DNA of 64,000 bases from Gautieria morchelliformis (GCA_015179125.1 WHVA01000099.1:124001-188000), one strand, 5' to 3'; positions 1 to 11,604 are shown, counted from the stretch's first letter. Notes: generated from the letters alone by a model not told the origin. Program-made: numbers and translations.

Positions 1-737
1 ACCATAGCACTGGATGGTATGTATATCAGTCAGTTGATAAAATGACCCTTACTTGAATAGAGGCCTAAATGGAGCATTAAAGAATGGCTTTGAAGAGGCA
101 TACTTAGAGCGGGGGGCGCTCAGCTCCGGACGATGGGGTCACCCAGTGCTGCGGCGTGATCCGCGGCTGACCAAGAATCTTGTTCGAGCTTCGCAGCCAA
201 TTTCAAACCGGCTCAAACCGCTGATGCACGATGCACGACGATTGATCGACACATTGTGGCTTACATTACATAACACGAAAACGACCGCGACCGTAACTCG
301 GGCTGTCGCGATTGTGGTCACGAAGTCGACAATATAAACACTTCGACACGACGTCTTTGCGAGCGCCAGCTCGATCCGATGGATTCCTACTGGTGCTTGG
401 ATCTGACATTGCCATAACAAGAAATCAAATCCAATCGGCCCCACAAGACCTCAACGGGTTATGCATTCATGGCAGGGCGAGATGGCAGGGCTGGACCAAG
501 AAGCATTAACTGAGATGCCGCCGTATATGAGGCCAGACATGCCATCTTGGAACGAGTAGAGGTACCCCCTCCAGGTTCCCACATGCTGTCTTATACGAAC
601 CCTGTGATCTGTGCCAGAGGCACTTCGAGGCGTACTGTTCTGGTTGGCAAGGATCTGGATGCAAGGCTATATAAACACTCAAGGCTGTTGTGTGATGGAT
701 CACTTGTCCCCATCTCTTTAACTACTAGCTTGTGTTA
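1..737. other. unassigned sequence at window start
   Basis: No convincing gene. Short open frames here start at TTG or GTG and overlap on both strands, as expected by chance. Around 600-690 one plus frame reads like the frame at about 50640-50720 (shared core TSRR-VLVG-LD), so a weak relative of repeat B may lie here. Confidence 0.4.
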
Positions 738-2480
738 ATGTCAGCCATGGATGTTTCTGCTGCGTTGCAAATAGTATCTGACAGCCAAACGGCGGCGCGG
801 TCTGCTGGTAAAGTTCCACCGATCTTTCGCATATATGGGATGGGATATCCAGATATTGATCCGGGTGAATAGCAGGTGCTCTGTCCCTAGTTATTTTCGA
901 CACACTGCTTACATTGGACGCTGAGGTATGCTATCCCACTCTAATTTCATTGGTCAACGTTGGCCTGAGTCATAATATCTCCAGAGAGTTTGTATCTGGA
1001 GGTTTGGTTGTTCCTATGGGGTGCAAGGGAATCCACTGATCGAAGAGCTGCCAGATCACCGATGTCACTCACAAAAGGGTGCTATCTTACGGGCCGATAC
1101 ATGGGACTTGTGAACCTCGTGTAAGCAAGAAGCCTTTCACTCCCATATTACAGTAAGCGTGGACTAACGGATGTCAACCAGATTGATGTTCTCAGGTGGG
1201 TTACTCGATTCAGAGACAAGTCGCGGATTGTGCTAACTCAAGGCAGTTTACGCAAGCGATGCAACCGACACTGTAAGTCCGGAATGGGTGGGGAGCATAT
1301 TAGTCACTGATCGATATAGATTAGTTGTCCGTATTTAGTCTTTTCAAGTGTTTCAATGAGCCTTAGCTATCATGACAGCTGTGAAGCCTGGAGGTGGTAT
1401 TTCTACTTGTGGGTCTTCTGGTCTCGTACTCTACCGTCCAAACTGACGCAGATTTTAGAGTAATATTTATGTGCTCTATCGCATCGTGCAACGTCCTGCT
1501 GGCTCTGCGCCTCGACAATCTCTTCCGCAACACCAGATATTGTGCGCTTATATATATTATGGTTGCTCCTGAGCTCCACTTACACGATCATATCACAGTT
1601 CGCTTGCTTCTGATCGTTCTCTGCACATGTTGAGTTTTGTCTACTACTCCCTAACCTGAATCTTATTATCGTATTATCTAAGGCGGACTCGGGGTATGTG
1701 GCCAGCAATGCTGCTTTTGATCACACTTCCAACAGCTTATAATGTGCTATCCAGACAGAAACGGTGTTTCTGTGTCTCCTCTCAGCCCTTGCTGGTGTGG
1801 TCCAGCCTAAACTGCCTTGGCTGGGATGTTTTTACACGATACATTCAGCCACTCCAGTCAGCGTTATATTTACGTGAGTTGCGGCCAGGGGATGTCACTA
1901 CCTAATAGTAACTCATAAGACTGGACTCTAGGCTGCCTGAATTGGGTTTGACCTGTAGGTCATGTCACGAAAGTTGTAAAATCGAGCTGCGAACTCAACT
2001 TCGTTTCCTTGAAGGCATCTATTTCAGTCTTGCACTATACAAGTTCATCAAGCACGTGCGAGAGCGGTCAAGCGTGATCGGTCACCGTGCGATCAGAGAC
2101 AGTGGAAACATCACTTCTACACTTTCTCTCATGCTTCGAGATGGTGTGGTTTTCTATGCGATGTGAGCACCTACATTTTCTTCCACAATAGGGTTTTAAT
2201 CCTCGTTCAGGATTTTCGGTACGAAGGTGACATGCCGAATACATCGACTTTCTCTGATGAATGAGAAAATCCTCCCATTTAGCCTCAATTCTTGTAACTG
2301 GTGCGCTATCTTGGACTGCTGGACTGCTTGCGGCGGCCGGAACTCCGTGAGTGTTCTGAATTTGAGTTTAGCCTCCAGCCTGCGCTTAGATCCTCCACAC
2401 TGGCTCTTAGCTGGGTTATTGCGTGCTACTCAGTCGCGGTATGCATGGCTTGTTTGGCTCCGAGCCATCTGGTTTATATA
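738..2480 (+). CDS. DUF6533-like fungal multi-pass membrane protein gene, multi-exon, possibly broken
   Basis: Several short exons fit the seven-helix DUF6533/DUF6534 proteins that are abundant in basidiomycetes and have no settled function. The start is ATG at 738 (MSAMDVSAALQIVSDSQ). After an intron of about 64 nt comes ALSLVIFDTLLTLDAE, close to the family's 'DxLLTLDxEV' signature. Next are RVCIWRF and, after another intron, CYLTGRYMGLVNLV, the family's 'LxRYxxL' helix. An exon near 1440-1600 reads NVLLALRLDNLFRNTRY ('ilalRvyaLy'). Near 2020-2165 is EGIYFSLALYKFIKHVRE followed by SLMLRDGVVFYAM, the family's late 'lLRDGxxYF' motif, ending at a GTGAGC donor. Introns are 50-65 nt. I could not join every exon in one frame (the phase at about 1390-1450 fails), so this may be a pseudogene. 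Family membership is inferred from motif order only. Confidence 0.5.
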
Positions 2481-3200
2481 GTGATTTTTTAGGGCTCCCG
2501 ACTCGTCCTCATGCTCCACGGTAACCCAAGGGAGGCAATGGGTATATATCAGCAGCAGGGTACAGAGCTCTGGGTTACCCCTCTCAACAGGGGAGATGAT
2601 ACCATGTATTCTGACACGGCCAGCTGAGGCGATTCATTCTTTGCATCTCGCAGTTCCATGGTAAGCACATTATAACGTTGACGCCATAGTAAACTAATAG
2701 AGTAATCGTTAGACGCCGAATATAGTGGTTTGCGTGAAATACCGATCCATTGGTGTGGGGATGCCCTGTTGTCCGACTAAGTTTTGCACTTCCTCCTCCA
2801 TACACAGCCATGCACAGAGCTTCGATCGTCGAAGCTCCGACCGTAACCGGCTACTCTTTAACTCTTCCATCGTCAGTGCCTTTTGCACAGGTTTGCGCGA
2901 TCCTGGTTCGGTATACATGCACTTGACCATGTTTGCGGGGGTTTGGTCACGTTTCAGAATGCTCACCTTGAAGTCAGAAATGGGGCTTTACTTCTTTGTG
3001 ATAAAAACTAATTAAAAAGAGGTTGACTTGTTAAGGCGCATGGAAGAGCAAACGCCACACGACCGTGTTGATATGCGTGGCGGGAGCTGAGGGTGCCGAG
3101 CATGAAGTAACGTTGCTCTAGGCGGTTCTTGTAGAACGAAGGAATGTAAAGATAATATGATTATTCGATTTACTCAAGACCCATGGACCTTTATACTAAA
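2481..3200. other. unassigned sequence between the membrane-protein gene and Helitron H1
   Basis: Overlapping open frames on both strands at 2709-3015 show no recognisable motif and lack consistent splice signals. Nothing else is supported. Confidence 0.35.
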
Positions 3201-3211
3201 ATAGGTGGGTA

Positions 3212-3228
3212 CCCGCGCTTCGCGCGGG
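3212..3228 (-). other. Helitron 3' hairpin (H1)
   Basis: 7-bp GC stem with a 3-nt loop, set 7-11 nt inside the element end, as in canonical Helitron 3' termini. Read on the minus strand. Confidence 0.75.
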
Positions 3229-3382
3229 GGTTTAGGTCAAATGCATCGGTAAGGTCAAATGCATTGGGGTAAATAAAATGCATCATGTAAAATATATCCT
3301 TTTCTCAGGTTTCCCATGTCCCCTTTATGTCATGTGTTCACCATGTGTATATCCTCAAAAGGTGTGATGATTATAAGCATTT

Positions 3383-4396
3383 TCACTGTATGGGATGTTC
3401 ATATATACCTATCATCCACTTCATAAAGGTCTGGGTCATATGCCTCATTATCAGCTGGGTTGGCCAAGGTGCGGGGGTTCTGACTGAAGGGACTTGAGGA
3501 GCTTTTATAAAGTGTTTCTGTGCTGCAACATGCACTGCAGTTCTCCCAGTGCACCCTAGTAGGTGTAGGGTGTTCCCTGGTGTGTAGTGTGTGTACACAG
3601 ATGTAAACATGCAGACCTCCCTCTCAACATCTGCGATGGTCCTCCCAGCAACTCTAGACACGAAAGTGGTAATGGTCTTGATTGAATCATCAGAGATTAT
3701 AAGATTCTGCCTATTGTCATAATCCACAGGTTTCGAAGCTTTGAGAAGGCTTTCATCTCAAAGAACAGAAAAGCGGCTCCATTCCATAGTTGATGTGCCA
3801 CATTGGGTGTCTCTACATTGTCTTGGAACCATGCAGGAATGCTGTCAGGAAATCCACCATGAAAGGGCTCATCAAAATAATGGAATCCATGCACCACCAG
3901 ACACATGTGAAAAATGAACATATTACATTCTAGTAGCAATTCCTTGCCCTTGTGCATTGTGAAATAGATCCAATAGTAATCTTGGGGATCCTCTTTTATA
4001 TAGATATGCCAGCTGATCCTCCAGTGACACTCTCAGAGAACCAGAAACAATACCAAAATCAGAAATGGGGGAAGACCCAAAGTGCAGTTGGATTTGATGT
4101 GCTCCTCTGTCCCTTCCTTTGTTGTTGTTGAGTAAATGCCAAGAATGAGTCCCAAGGCAGACAGATGTGATGATAGGCAGGACATTTCCTTCTCTTGTGA
4201 TGCGTGTCCTCATTTTATCCTGCACAGCTGCGGTTGGTGCTGTAGGCCACCAATCGCTCCCATCCAAGTCGCCTTCAATGATTGGTGTTCCAAGCTTGAC
4301 AATTAAGGCACTTGATCCCTCAGGGAGTGGTGAATTGATCACTTTATGTCTGAGGGCTGGGTGCCCCTTGCTCACATTCATGTGAGCTAACTCCAC
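3383..4396 (-). pseudogene. captured host-type gene fragment inside Helitron H1
   Basis: Three consecutive minus-strand frames (4396-3923, 3957-3697, 3727-3383) form one broken coding region with at least two frame changes. The first part reads GDLDGSDWWPTAPTAAVQDK and SDFGIVSGSLRVSLEDQLAY. The middle reads YWIYFTMHKGKELLLECNMF and FHYFDEPFHGGFPDSIPAWF. The last reads IKTITTFVSRVAGRTIADVE. The same sequence recurs at 19917-20240 and 31090-31420, but there about 220 bp between MHK and KLRNLW is missing. The family is not recognised; the composition (aromatic, few repeats) is protein-like rather than random. It is best read as host sequence carried by a non-autonomous Helitron, although an element-specific accessory gene is possible. 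Confidence 0.6.
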
Positions 4397-4500
4397 TATG
4401 CATACCAGGCCTGGATAGTATGAAGTCAGATCTATGCGATCTGTTTTGCATGATTTTGGGTCAACATGTTATAAAAGAAATAAGGAATACTACTCACCTC

Positions 4501-5559
4501 TCTCGGTGAATTTATTGTCACTGAGAGAGGAGCGTTATGCTGTCTCAGACTGCATATACCTGCACCCGGCTCTTTAGTGCCCATGAGCTCCCACATCGAA
4601 GCTATTTCAAACTCCACCGGATGGAGCTGGCTGTGAAAATAAACAAAACAAAACAAAATAGAAAGATAACGAGCGATCAGAAAATGTCGAAAATAATCAC
4701 GGAAGGAGGGTGTTTGAAATTACTATAATACCAGATATTTACTAATAAAAGTGACATTCCCATAAAACTCCATCTTCAAATAGTGATATCTTTTCTGAAA
4801 CTATTCCATCATTAAAAAGCAATTCTGGGAAATAGTTCTCCATGTTACACGCTAAACAATTAAAGGTCATTTAATAGAATCCATTGTATATGATTTCCTT
4901 CTGTTTATAGATATCTCTTAATACTTTTGTTGGTACTCCATTTTTTAAAAACTAAACTGCAGTTCTTTCCATGTAAAATATGTAAGATATTATTGGAGAT
5001 TTTTCATGCTACAACCTTCCTAATTAAGCAAACCCGCCCAGGTATTCTTAGTATGTTGAATCAAATAGAAATATCTTCTAGTTAACTCACCCATTCCGAG
5101 GTAACACATATGTATTTAAAGGTGTCAATGGCATACACGTGTATGAAATGTACTATCTAAGGGAGTCTACCTTTTAAAATTCTTAAAGTTCTAACTCACC
5201 ACAGTGTTTCATAATCTATTCAGCTCTTAAAAGATGCTTTGTTTCATGATGTACAAATAAGTTTTAAAAATTCCAAAAGTTTTAAAATCCAAATTATGTT
5301 TAGAATAGACTCCAAGTATTTAAATGGTCTTAAGGAGATATTAGAGTTTGATACTTCTTATAGTTTCCGAACAACCTCCGAAGTGGATGCATGGTACAAA
5401 AACAATGTGAGAAAGAATTGGAACACCACACAATGAATCGAATATATTATGCTTGATTTTGGTGCAGGAGCATATATGCACCCAACAAAATGGACTGTGA
5501 AAGCTGATGGACGCTCAAGGTAGTAGACATGACCTACTCTTTCATCGCTGTTATGGAAA
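4501..5559. other. AT-rich unassigned DNA
   Basis: Markedly AT-rich with many short stops. One plus frame at 5239-5436 (65 codons, KNSKSFKIQIMFRIDSKY) is the longest, but it has no recognisable motif and overlaps a minus frame of similar length. Nothing is supported as a gene. Confidence 0.4.
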
Positions 5560-5885
5560 CTTGCAGTGGAACCCCTTGTTTTCTTCTGAGGCATTTTGCG
5601 CCTGCTCAGATGCTGTATGGGGGATCTGTCACAATGGCATCAAACAAAGTGCCACACCACCATGGGTGCCAAGTGATGTCGAAGGTGAATAAATCAAAAA
5701 GTTTCTCTGCAAATCCATCCCATGCCACAGAGTGAAGGGTGCCAGGGGCATATTCTGGACAGAAGAATTTTATGTCTGTCTCCAAGAAAACATTAAAGAG
5801 CGGTTCTTGACTAACCTTTTCCATGCAGTTGCTCCCCATCAATATCTTAGCCAATAACGTAGGCACCAAATTCCATAGCAGCCTA
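5560..5885 (-). pseudogene. fragment of TRM11-like tRNA guanosine-N2 methyltransferase
   Basis: On the minus strand, AAMEFGAYVIG then a stop then DIDGEQLHGKG matches the SAM-binding segment of TRM11 (family 'FGAYVxGxDIDGRQxxGKG'). A GTTAGT donor follows directly. Then come KLFDLFTFDITWHPW and LFDAIVTDPPYSI, the family's catalytic 'FDAIxTDPPYG', and in a shifted frame SAGAKCLRRKQG ('RAGAKRLGRK'). TRM11 with TRM112 makes m2G10 in cytosolic tRNAs. The N-terminal THUMP half and the C-terminus were not found, an in-frame TAA interrupts the SAM motif, and G of DPPYG is S. This is therefore a non-functional remnant, possibly transposon-captured because Helitron H1 lies 1 kb away. Confidence 0.6.
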
Positions 5886-7428
5886 ATAATACACTATCAG
5901 TTATATGACATCGATCTCATAAGAATAATGTGGACGTAGAGTATACTCCCTGTCCCGACGAAATTCCACAGCAGCAGAGGTAAAAGAAAAAGGAGCTTGG
6001 TTTTATCAGAAACAGTAAGAACATAGTATAACTTGAACTATAGTTACTTACACAGCTCTTCCTGTGTTTTTCCACTGATGGCTGCTGTCAATGGGTGTGA
6101 TGGGGCAGGTGCGTTGAAGGAGACCCTGGAAACTTGCAAGTCGTAGTGCCAACCAGACAGAGCAATTGGCTGCGTGGAATTTGGAATTTGACCATCCTGG
6201 TGAGGCTGTTAGTTTTGAGTGACCACTCCCAAAGGCACTCACCGAGATACTCAGTGCATGTTGGCACATATAGTCATTCTTCGTTGAGCATATGAGCTGT
6301 GCGGTAGAGGGGTCAGTAGCACATGGTAGTGGATGTGTTTTAGCCACTTCGACTGCACAGGAATGCATGGCTTGGTTAGCATCCACGAAAAACGCTGCAC
6401 GGTCCTCCTGCAAGTTCAAAGGATCATCAAGAACTGAGAACTGAGGTAAACCAGAAAGTTCTGTGAGGTTGGGATTTGTGTGGTTGGCATGGTGACTTGT
6501 CATACTCATGACAACGAGTGAGTATGACATTGGGGCGGGAGGAAAGGAAAGCTCGAACTCGAGCTGTCACTGTTATGGTAATCAAGTAACGACAGAAATG
6601 ACATCATCAGAATCCATATCTAAGACATACTGACGTAACCGAAACACACGCTTCCCAACAATCCATGCCCGCGTCCATACTCAGATACACAGAAATATCC
6701 CCGAACCCCCTGACTCGCATACACACGATGCCGGACCAATACATTATCATGCACGCGTTCAGGGCACGCCAAGCCGGTCACCATCACATTACATATGTCG
6801 ATCCCATCAATCTCTATCGAGGGACCAACCCGAGGCGCAGATCCCCGCTTAGGCACCAATTCAGTTGCAATCAAGACACGATATACATCCGATCGTCCCT
6901 GAGCGGCTTCGACCGCAGCTCCACGATTTCTCCTATATATCACGCACATGTCCCTCCACACCACCGCCTTATGCACGACAAACTCTTAGTATTCCCTTGT
7001 ACCATTCACTTGAGGGTTCGCCCCAAACTCCACACCACATCCCCCTATGTCCCTGCGTCACGAGTCGCACGCACCGTGTTGATGCCGAGTCTTTTCCCAG
7101 TAGTCAAATAGTACCAACGAATGTAATTGTTAAGTACGAATAACAGGAGTTTTATCTCCCCATCGTCTTGAGATTCCCAACCGAAATAGTTACCATAGCA
7201 TACGTACTTCTCTCAACAATCAGGCCTCTATTTGATTCAGCTTCCCTCGAAGCTTGAATCATATCTCTATACGAAATCCAAACATAAACAGAGTATCTCT
7301 TATCAGTCACAGGTTGTCACAACCTTCTAGTTACAATTTAATCATAAATGTTTAAATGTTTATAGCAAGGAAGAAACTCAATGGTGGTCTAAAGCATCTA
7401 CATGAAAAGATTATAACAAAAGACTCAC
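5886..7428. other. unassigned sequence with overlapping ORFs on both strands
   Basis: The longest frames are minus 6530-6048 (160 codons) and plus 6665-7111 (148 codons) with its antisense shadow at 6976-6620. None shows a motif I recognise. An AT-rich stretch without ORFs covers about 7140-7420. A host exon from an unknown gene cannot be excluded for 6530-6048 (AAFFVDANQAMHSCAVEVAK). Confidence 0.35.
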
Positions 7429-7623
7429 TGGACGGTTCATAATTGGAACGACCCCAGTCGGTGATATCTTCATCCATAGAATCTGGGGGAACCTTGGTCA
7501 AAGTCATTTTGTATCAGCCACAAATAACATTCAGATGATAGACAATACACTTACAGGTGCAATTGATCGATCCACAATAAGACCATTCACTACATCTTGC
7601 GTATCTGGCTTGATCACGTCCAT
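7429..7623 (-). CDS. short two-exon hypothetical coding piece
   Basis: Minus strand: ATG at 7623 opens a 69-nt exon (MDVIKPDTQDVVNGLIVDRS..) ending at a GTAAGTG donor (7554-7548). A 62-nt intron ends in TTGACCAAG, and the next exon (7492-7429) continues in frame with VPPDSMDEDITDWGRSNYEP to a GTGAGTC donor at 7428. Two good splice signals with frame kept across the intron argue for a real gene. It is unrecognised, and what follows the second donor is unclear (a 31-nt intron would give a quick stop). Confidence 0.4.
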
Positions 7624-7789
7624 ATTTCAGTCAGTGTGTCTGGATCGTTGCCTGCCTCTTGCTCGGCCTTGATGGGCTGGCCACTGCTGAACAAAGCGAG
7701 ATCCATCCTCACAATGGTGGTATGTCGCATGTGAGACCATTCTCCTGCCATGACAGTACAGTTGACATGTGCAGAGTAAGCAAAGTGAG

Positions 7790-8110
7790 AGGTGGACGAG
7801 AGGAGAAGGGAGCAGACGCACCGGTGGCTTTTGAGTACTTTTTTTTATTATGAAAACTCATGTTGCAACATGTGTCTGATCGCTGAAGTAAAAATCCAGG
7901 AGGCAGGGCGAGAGGAGATGGGAGTGGATGCTTTCGGAGCGTTTTAGTTTGATGAAAACTGTGCATTTGTTGAAGTAAAAACTCATGGGTTTTGAAAGTG
8001 TTACATTCAGTAGTTTGCAGAGCCCGCAAGTTTCCCCAGTGTGAGGCAGGGTGAGAGGAGATGGGAGTGGATGCTTTTTGAGTGTTTAGTTTAATGAAAA
8101 CTGGGCGTTT
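7790..8110 (+). repeat. diverged local direct repeats
   Basis: The motif 'GAGAGGAGATGGGAGTGGATGC' (paraphrased core GAGGAGATGGGAGTGG) followed about 15 nt later by TTTAGTTTxATGAAAACTG occurs at about 7910-7965 and 8048-8103. A weaker copy lies at 7797-7858 (GAGGAGAAGGGAGCAGACGC, then ATGAAAACT). Spacing is roughly 120-140 bp. Confidence 0.55.
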
Positions 8111-8339
8111 GTGTTACATGCAGGACTGTATGGAGTGTCCTTGTGTTTTTGCAAATGACGCGTTGATGTGACATGTCGACGGTCCTTCAAAATTGTCAAT
8201 TCATATCTTTGTATGTCTGGAGACGGTATGGTCATATTTGGCCATTTATATTCCTCAACGATCCCCTTGCTCGTCAAGGGCTCTGGGAAGTTGAAAATTG
8301 TGGGAATTATGACACTTTAGCCGAATATTCTCTGTGATT

Positions 8340-8850
8340 TGTGCTAAGTATAGCTTATCATGCATCGGTTGTTGAATTAATGCATGTGATGCCTGCTCTT
8401 TGGTGAGACATGGCCTAAGTCTTCACTGGGCCTCTGAGCTTTGATCTCTAGGCACTCCCTCTAACCTCTCCCTTGACGTGTATAAATATCCGGGTCTATG
8501 TCTTTCTACCGCTCTCGGGTCTCTGCGCCATAGCTCCTGTATGTCTTCTTTACTTGTTGACCTGTTTGTACCCTCCCTGATCATGTCCTCCATTACCCTG
8601 TTGAGTGCTGAGTATAGCTTATTATCAGTCGATGATTGGTCCCATGTGGTGCCTGCTCTTTGGTGAGACATGCCCTAACTCTTTGCTGGGCCGCTGAGCT
8701 TTGATCTCTTGCTAGGCCCTCCCTCTAGCCTCTCTTGTTTGATCTCTTTCTACCTGTCACTCGTCTCTGCACCACTGCTCCTGTACCTCTTCTTCGCTTT
8801 TTGGCCCTCTTTGTACCCTCACTGATCATGGCCTCGGTTACCCTGCATGT
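8340..8850 (+). repeat. tandem duplication, period about 260 bp
   Basis: Two adjacent copies share GTATAGCTTAT, GCCTGCTCTTTGGTGAGACA, GAGCTTTGATCTCT and TTTGTACCCTC then CTGATCATG. They start near 8345 and 8605. Open frames here simply repeat with the DNA (SLIMSSITLLS against SLIMASVTLHV). No gene is supported. Confidence 0.65.
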
Positions 8851-9031
8851 TAGGAGGATATCACCTCGTGCCTTCATGCATTTGATATCTCCTTCCTCTG
8901 AGCGTGATGGCGCTGCCCAGCAAACGCCACCCATAATGCACCAAGTCGCCTCATTGTGAGACACCCACTGCTTATTGTGAGTTCAGATTTGATAATCCAC
9001 ACAGTAACACTGACTCTCATCGTGATGGCAG

Positions 9032-9346
9032 GAGTGAAGGGAGAATGATGACATAACAGACAGTTCCTATGAAGGAGATGATCTCAGTGAATTAGACAAA
9101 GGTGCGCACGCAATGTAAAAAGCGCGCGGTCATACGTACATTAACTCCAACGCCTGCAGTGAAGATGAAGCAGATCTCTTTCGATGGTTGGCCAGTCAGC
9201 CTGGCATGGCGGGAAGAATTAGATGCCATGAAACACACACACGACATCAACCTGCTCCCTGCCTACGACCTGGACCACACAATGATCGTGCCGAAAGACT
9301 ACGAACGGTGCTTGCTGGGCGCAGCTGTGGAACTTCACGTAAGATA
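9032..9346 (+). CDS. fragment of an unidentified basidiomycete-type hypothetical gene
   Basis: An exon-like stretch reads ISFDGWPVSLAWREELDAMK and IVPKDYERCLLGAAVELHV and ends at a GTAAG donor (9340-9344). The layout 'xIxPKDYxxxLxGAxVExxF' recalls hypothetical proteins repeated in mushroom genomes, many linked to transposons; this is from memory, not a search. An upstream acidic exon (SSYEGDDLSELDKG) may join through a GTGCGC..CAG intron at about 9103-9160. No continuation was found before the GC-rich repeat at 9414, so the gene is partial. Confidence 0.35.
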
Positions 9347-9413
9347 GCAGCAGTATAAACCGTGCACCCTCTAAGTGCCTATCTAAGCCATCTCACCAGA
9401 ACACATTCCCAAT

Positions 9414-9562
9414 TAGTGATGGGCAGGGCTCGGCCCAGGCCGTCTGCCGGGCCAGGCCGAGCCAAACCAGGCCCAAGCTGTTGGCACATCCGGCTCCAGG
9501 GCCTGGCTCAGGTTTTGACAGGCCAGAGCCGAGCCAGGAAGCCAGGGCCTGCGGGCGCTTAA
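9414..9562. repeat. GC-rich segment resembling a hAT-type terminus
   Basis: Begins TAGTGATGGGCAGGGC and continues with repeated GGCC/GAGCC words. hAT elements often begin with a short TAGTG/CAGTG word and a GGCC-rich subterminal zone. The inverse complement of 61545-61641 also begins TAGTG and is GGCC-rich. No transposase lies next to this copy. Confidence 0.35.
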
Positions 9563-11030
9563 ATCCAGGATCTTCGGTCACCATGAGGGAGGTGCCGGCG
9601 GATGTTGGCACCAAGCGTCCAGCTGAGTGCAGCAGCCAGCGCCTAATCCCGACCATTTTTCTTCCTCTCCGCACCACTATAAGGGCAACCTAGGCAGACA
9701 CTCTACACTCAAGCGGTGAACTGGCGAAGGGGGATCCAAAGTAAGATAGAGAACTATATACAGGACACAGACATACCTGGTGAAGGGGGATCCAAAGAGA
9801 AAACTCTAAGGAACCCCTTCGCCACCTAACTACGACTATAAGCAAACTTGGGCATGCTATCCCGATCACCGAATGCCCGAGTTACATAAGCAATCATGCC
9901 AGCGATAACAGGGCTGGACAGATAAGGAAGGAATGATGTCGGAAGGGGCCGGAACAGGAAGGGAAATAAACGGAACACAAGACAGAAGGATGCCAAAGGC
10001 TAGGAGAAGCTCAGGGGCCACCAATAACATGCTGCGATAATGCAGTGTGTGATAAAGCATGCGATAATGCCCACTGTGATAATGCGTGTAATAAAGCATG
10101 CGATAAATCATGCGATAATGCGCAGTGTGTGATTGGTGTTCCCCTGACAATCACCCACTCGCTCAAGAAACCCCTTACCCTCTTTCGATCGAACTCCACT
10201 CCTTAATTTTCTGTTTACCCACCCACCTGTCAAGATTGGTTTTCAGGCGTTAATATTGTGTATTAGTGAACACAGTGAATGCCCGAATAACTTGTGCGAA
10301 TAAGTATGCCGTTCGGCGAATAAGTGAACCGATGAATGTTCACGAAACAAGAGGGTTGCCCGAACGGGGCTCGCCCTATCTACAGTCGTAGCGAAATAGC
10401 TCGCAGCACTTGACGACGTAACGTGCAAGATATCGCGGAAGGGCTGTCTAAGTTTCGATGGTCCCTTCGCCGGCGAAGGTGCTCCTTCAGAGCCCTTCGC
10501 CATCAGCACAGAAAATAGTTCGAAGGCTAAGGTAACGAAGATGAAGTATGAGAACTCACCAGTGATGCCTAAGCCCTCTTCTGGTTGAAGATAGGAATCT
10601 CCACGAGAAGGCTCAAAGCGATGATCACAGTGAGGTCAAGTTTTCACAAGATGGACGACATATGATAATTGAACTGGGGAATATACATGCGAATGTAAAC
10701 TACTTATATCGAATGCTTGTAAGGTATCAGCGAATAGGAAAGAGGCCGTTGTGAGTCAGGGTTGGATAGGGGTACGCAGTCATGATACTAGGTAGATGGA
10801 ATAAACATACAATAGAGTGAGGGAAGAGTGTGAACATGAAATGATGGAGAATAAAGGGAGCAAAGGCACTTATGGACAAAACCATGTCTTGGGACCCGCA
10901 TACATGCTACCCTGCACAGACTCTCCGTTTACTGGGTTGATCCTGCACGGCCTATGGAAGAGACGTCCTGCGATCACACCTTGGCCATACGAACACCCAA
11001 TGGGGTTGGATTAAGAAGATGATGGGGTTA
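9563..11030. other. unassigned flank of the Gypsy element with short local repeats
   Basis: Contains a 57-bp-spaced direct repeat (CTGGYGAAGGGGGATCCAAAG at 9721 and 9778) and a cluster of GCGATAATGC words at 10030-10115 mixed with TGTGTGATAAAGC. Around 10260-10330 there are several CGAATAAGTG words. ORFs here are short, repetitive and unrecognised. Confidence 0.4.
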
Positions 11031-11591
11031 TGTTACGTTACGATCCGTCGTAAGGTTGACCGAGGTCGGGGACGAAACCCGAGTCAAGGTCCGAGGTTAC
11101 AGGGCGAGGTTTGGATGGGGAAGTCGGAGAGGGACTTGGCTTCAGCTTATGTGCTGCGCCGACCCTACGCACGAGTCCCAATTTCGGAGGTAAACGAATA
11201 AGAGGCGAGGTTCTAGCTTAAGAGGCGAGGCGTAGAAACTAGCTAGGGATCGAAGGGACACGATAGTTGATTTTCAGACTGAGGAGTAGGAATGCATACA
11301 AGGGGGTTATATACGGACGAGGTGCAAGTCAGGGGCGAACAGATTAGTGGAGGTCAGGGCGTGGTCAGGAGACCGAGGTCAGGGCGAGGTAATATATGAA
11401 TGATGCGTGATGGAGCGGAATCAGTAACTAAGGGGATACGGGCATGGGATCAAGGTCGGATATGAGTTCAAGCTCGGGATCGGGCTCGGGCACGGATAAG
11501 TATCATATGTACTCGGGCATGAATATCACAAGGCTCGGGCTCGGAAGAAGGTTCTACCGGTAAGTAGCCGGCCAAAGGCCGGGTCCTTACA
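11031..11591 (-). repeat. 3' LTR of the Gypsy element
   Basis: 561 bp, TG...CA ends, same length as the right LTR with seven base differences. In element sense it follows the polypurine tract. Confidence 0.9.
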
Positions 11592-11604
11592 GTATTCCCC
11601 CCTC
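11592..11604 (-). other. polypurine tract of the Gypsy element
   Basis: Minus-strand GAGGGGGGAATAC directly precedes the 3' LTR. It is the expected plus-strand DNA primer site. Confidence 0.7.

Larger units (their letters stand above)
3201..4500 (-). mobile_element. Helitron H1, non-autonomous, minus strand (5' end undefined)
   Basis: Read on the minus strand, the 3' terminus at 3201-3228 has the window's Helitron signature: stem CCCGCGC, 3-nt loop, GCGCGGG, then TACCCACCTAT. The last base is T where the other copies have CTAG. Upstream are the subterminal motifs 'TTGACCTTACCGATGCA' shared with the plus-strand Helitrons at 18.3-31.5 kb. It carries the longest version of the captured gene also found in H3 and H7. 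The 5' end could not be located, so 4500 is nominal. Confidence 0.7.

Noticed and set aside
6620..7143. Overlapping ORFs of 118, 148 and 92 codons on both strands
   Set aside because: They overlap one another in antisense and neighbouring frames with no motif or splice support; a low-stop composition effect.
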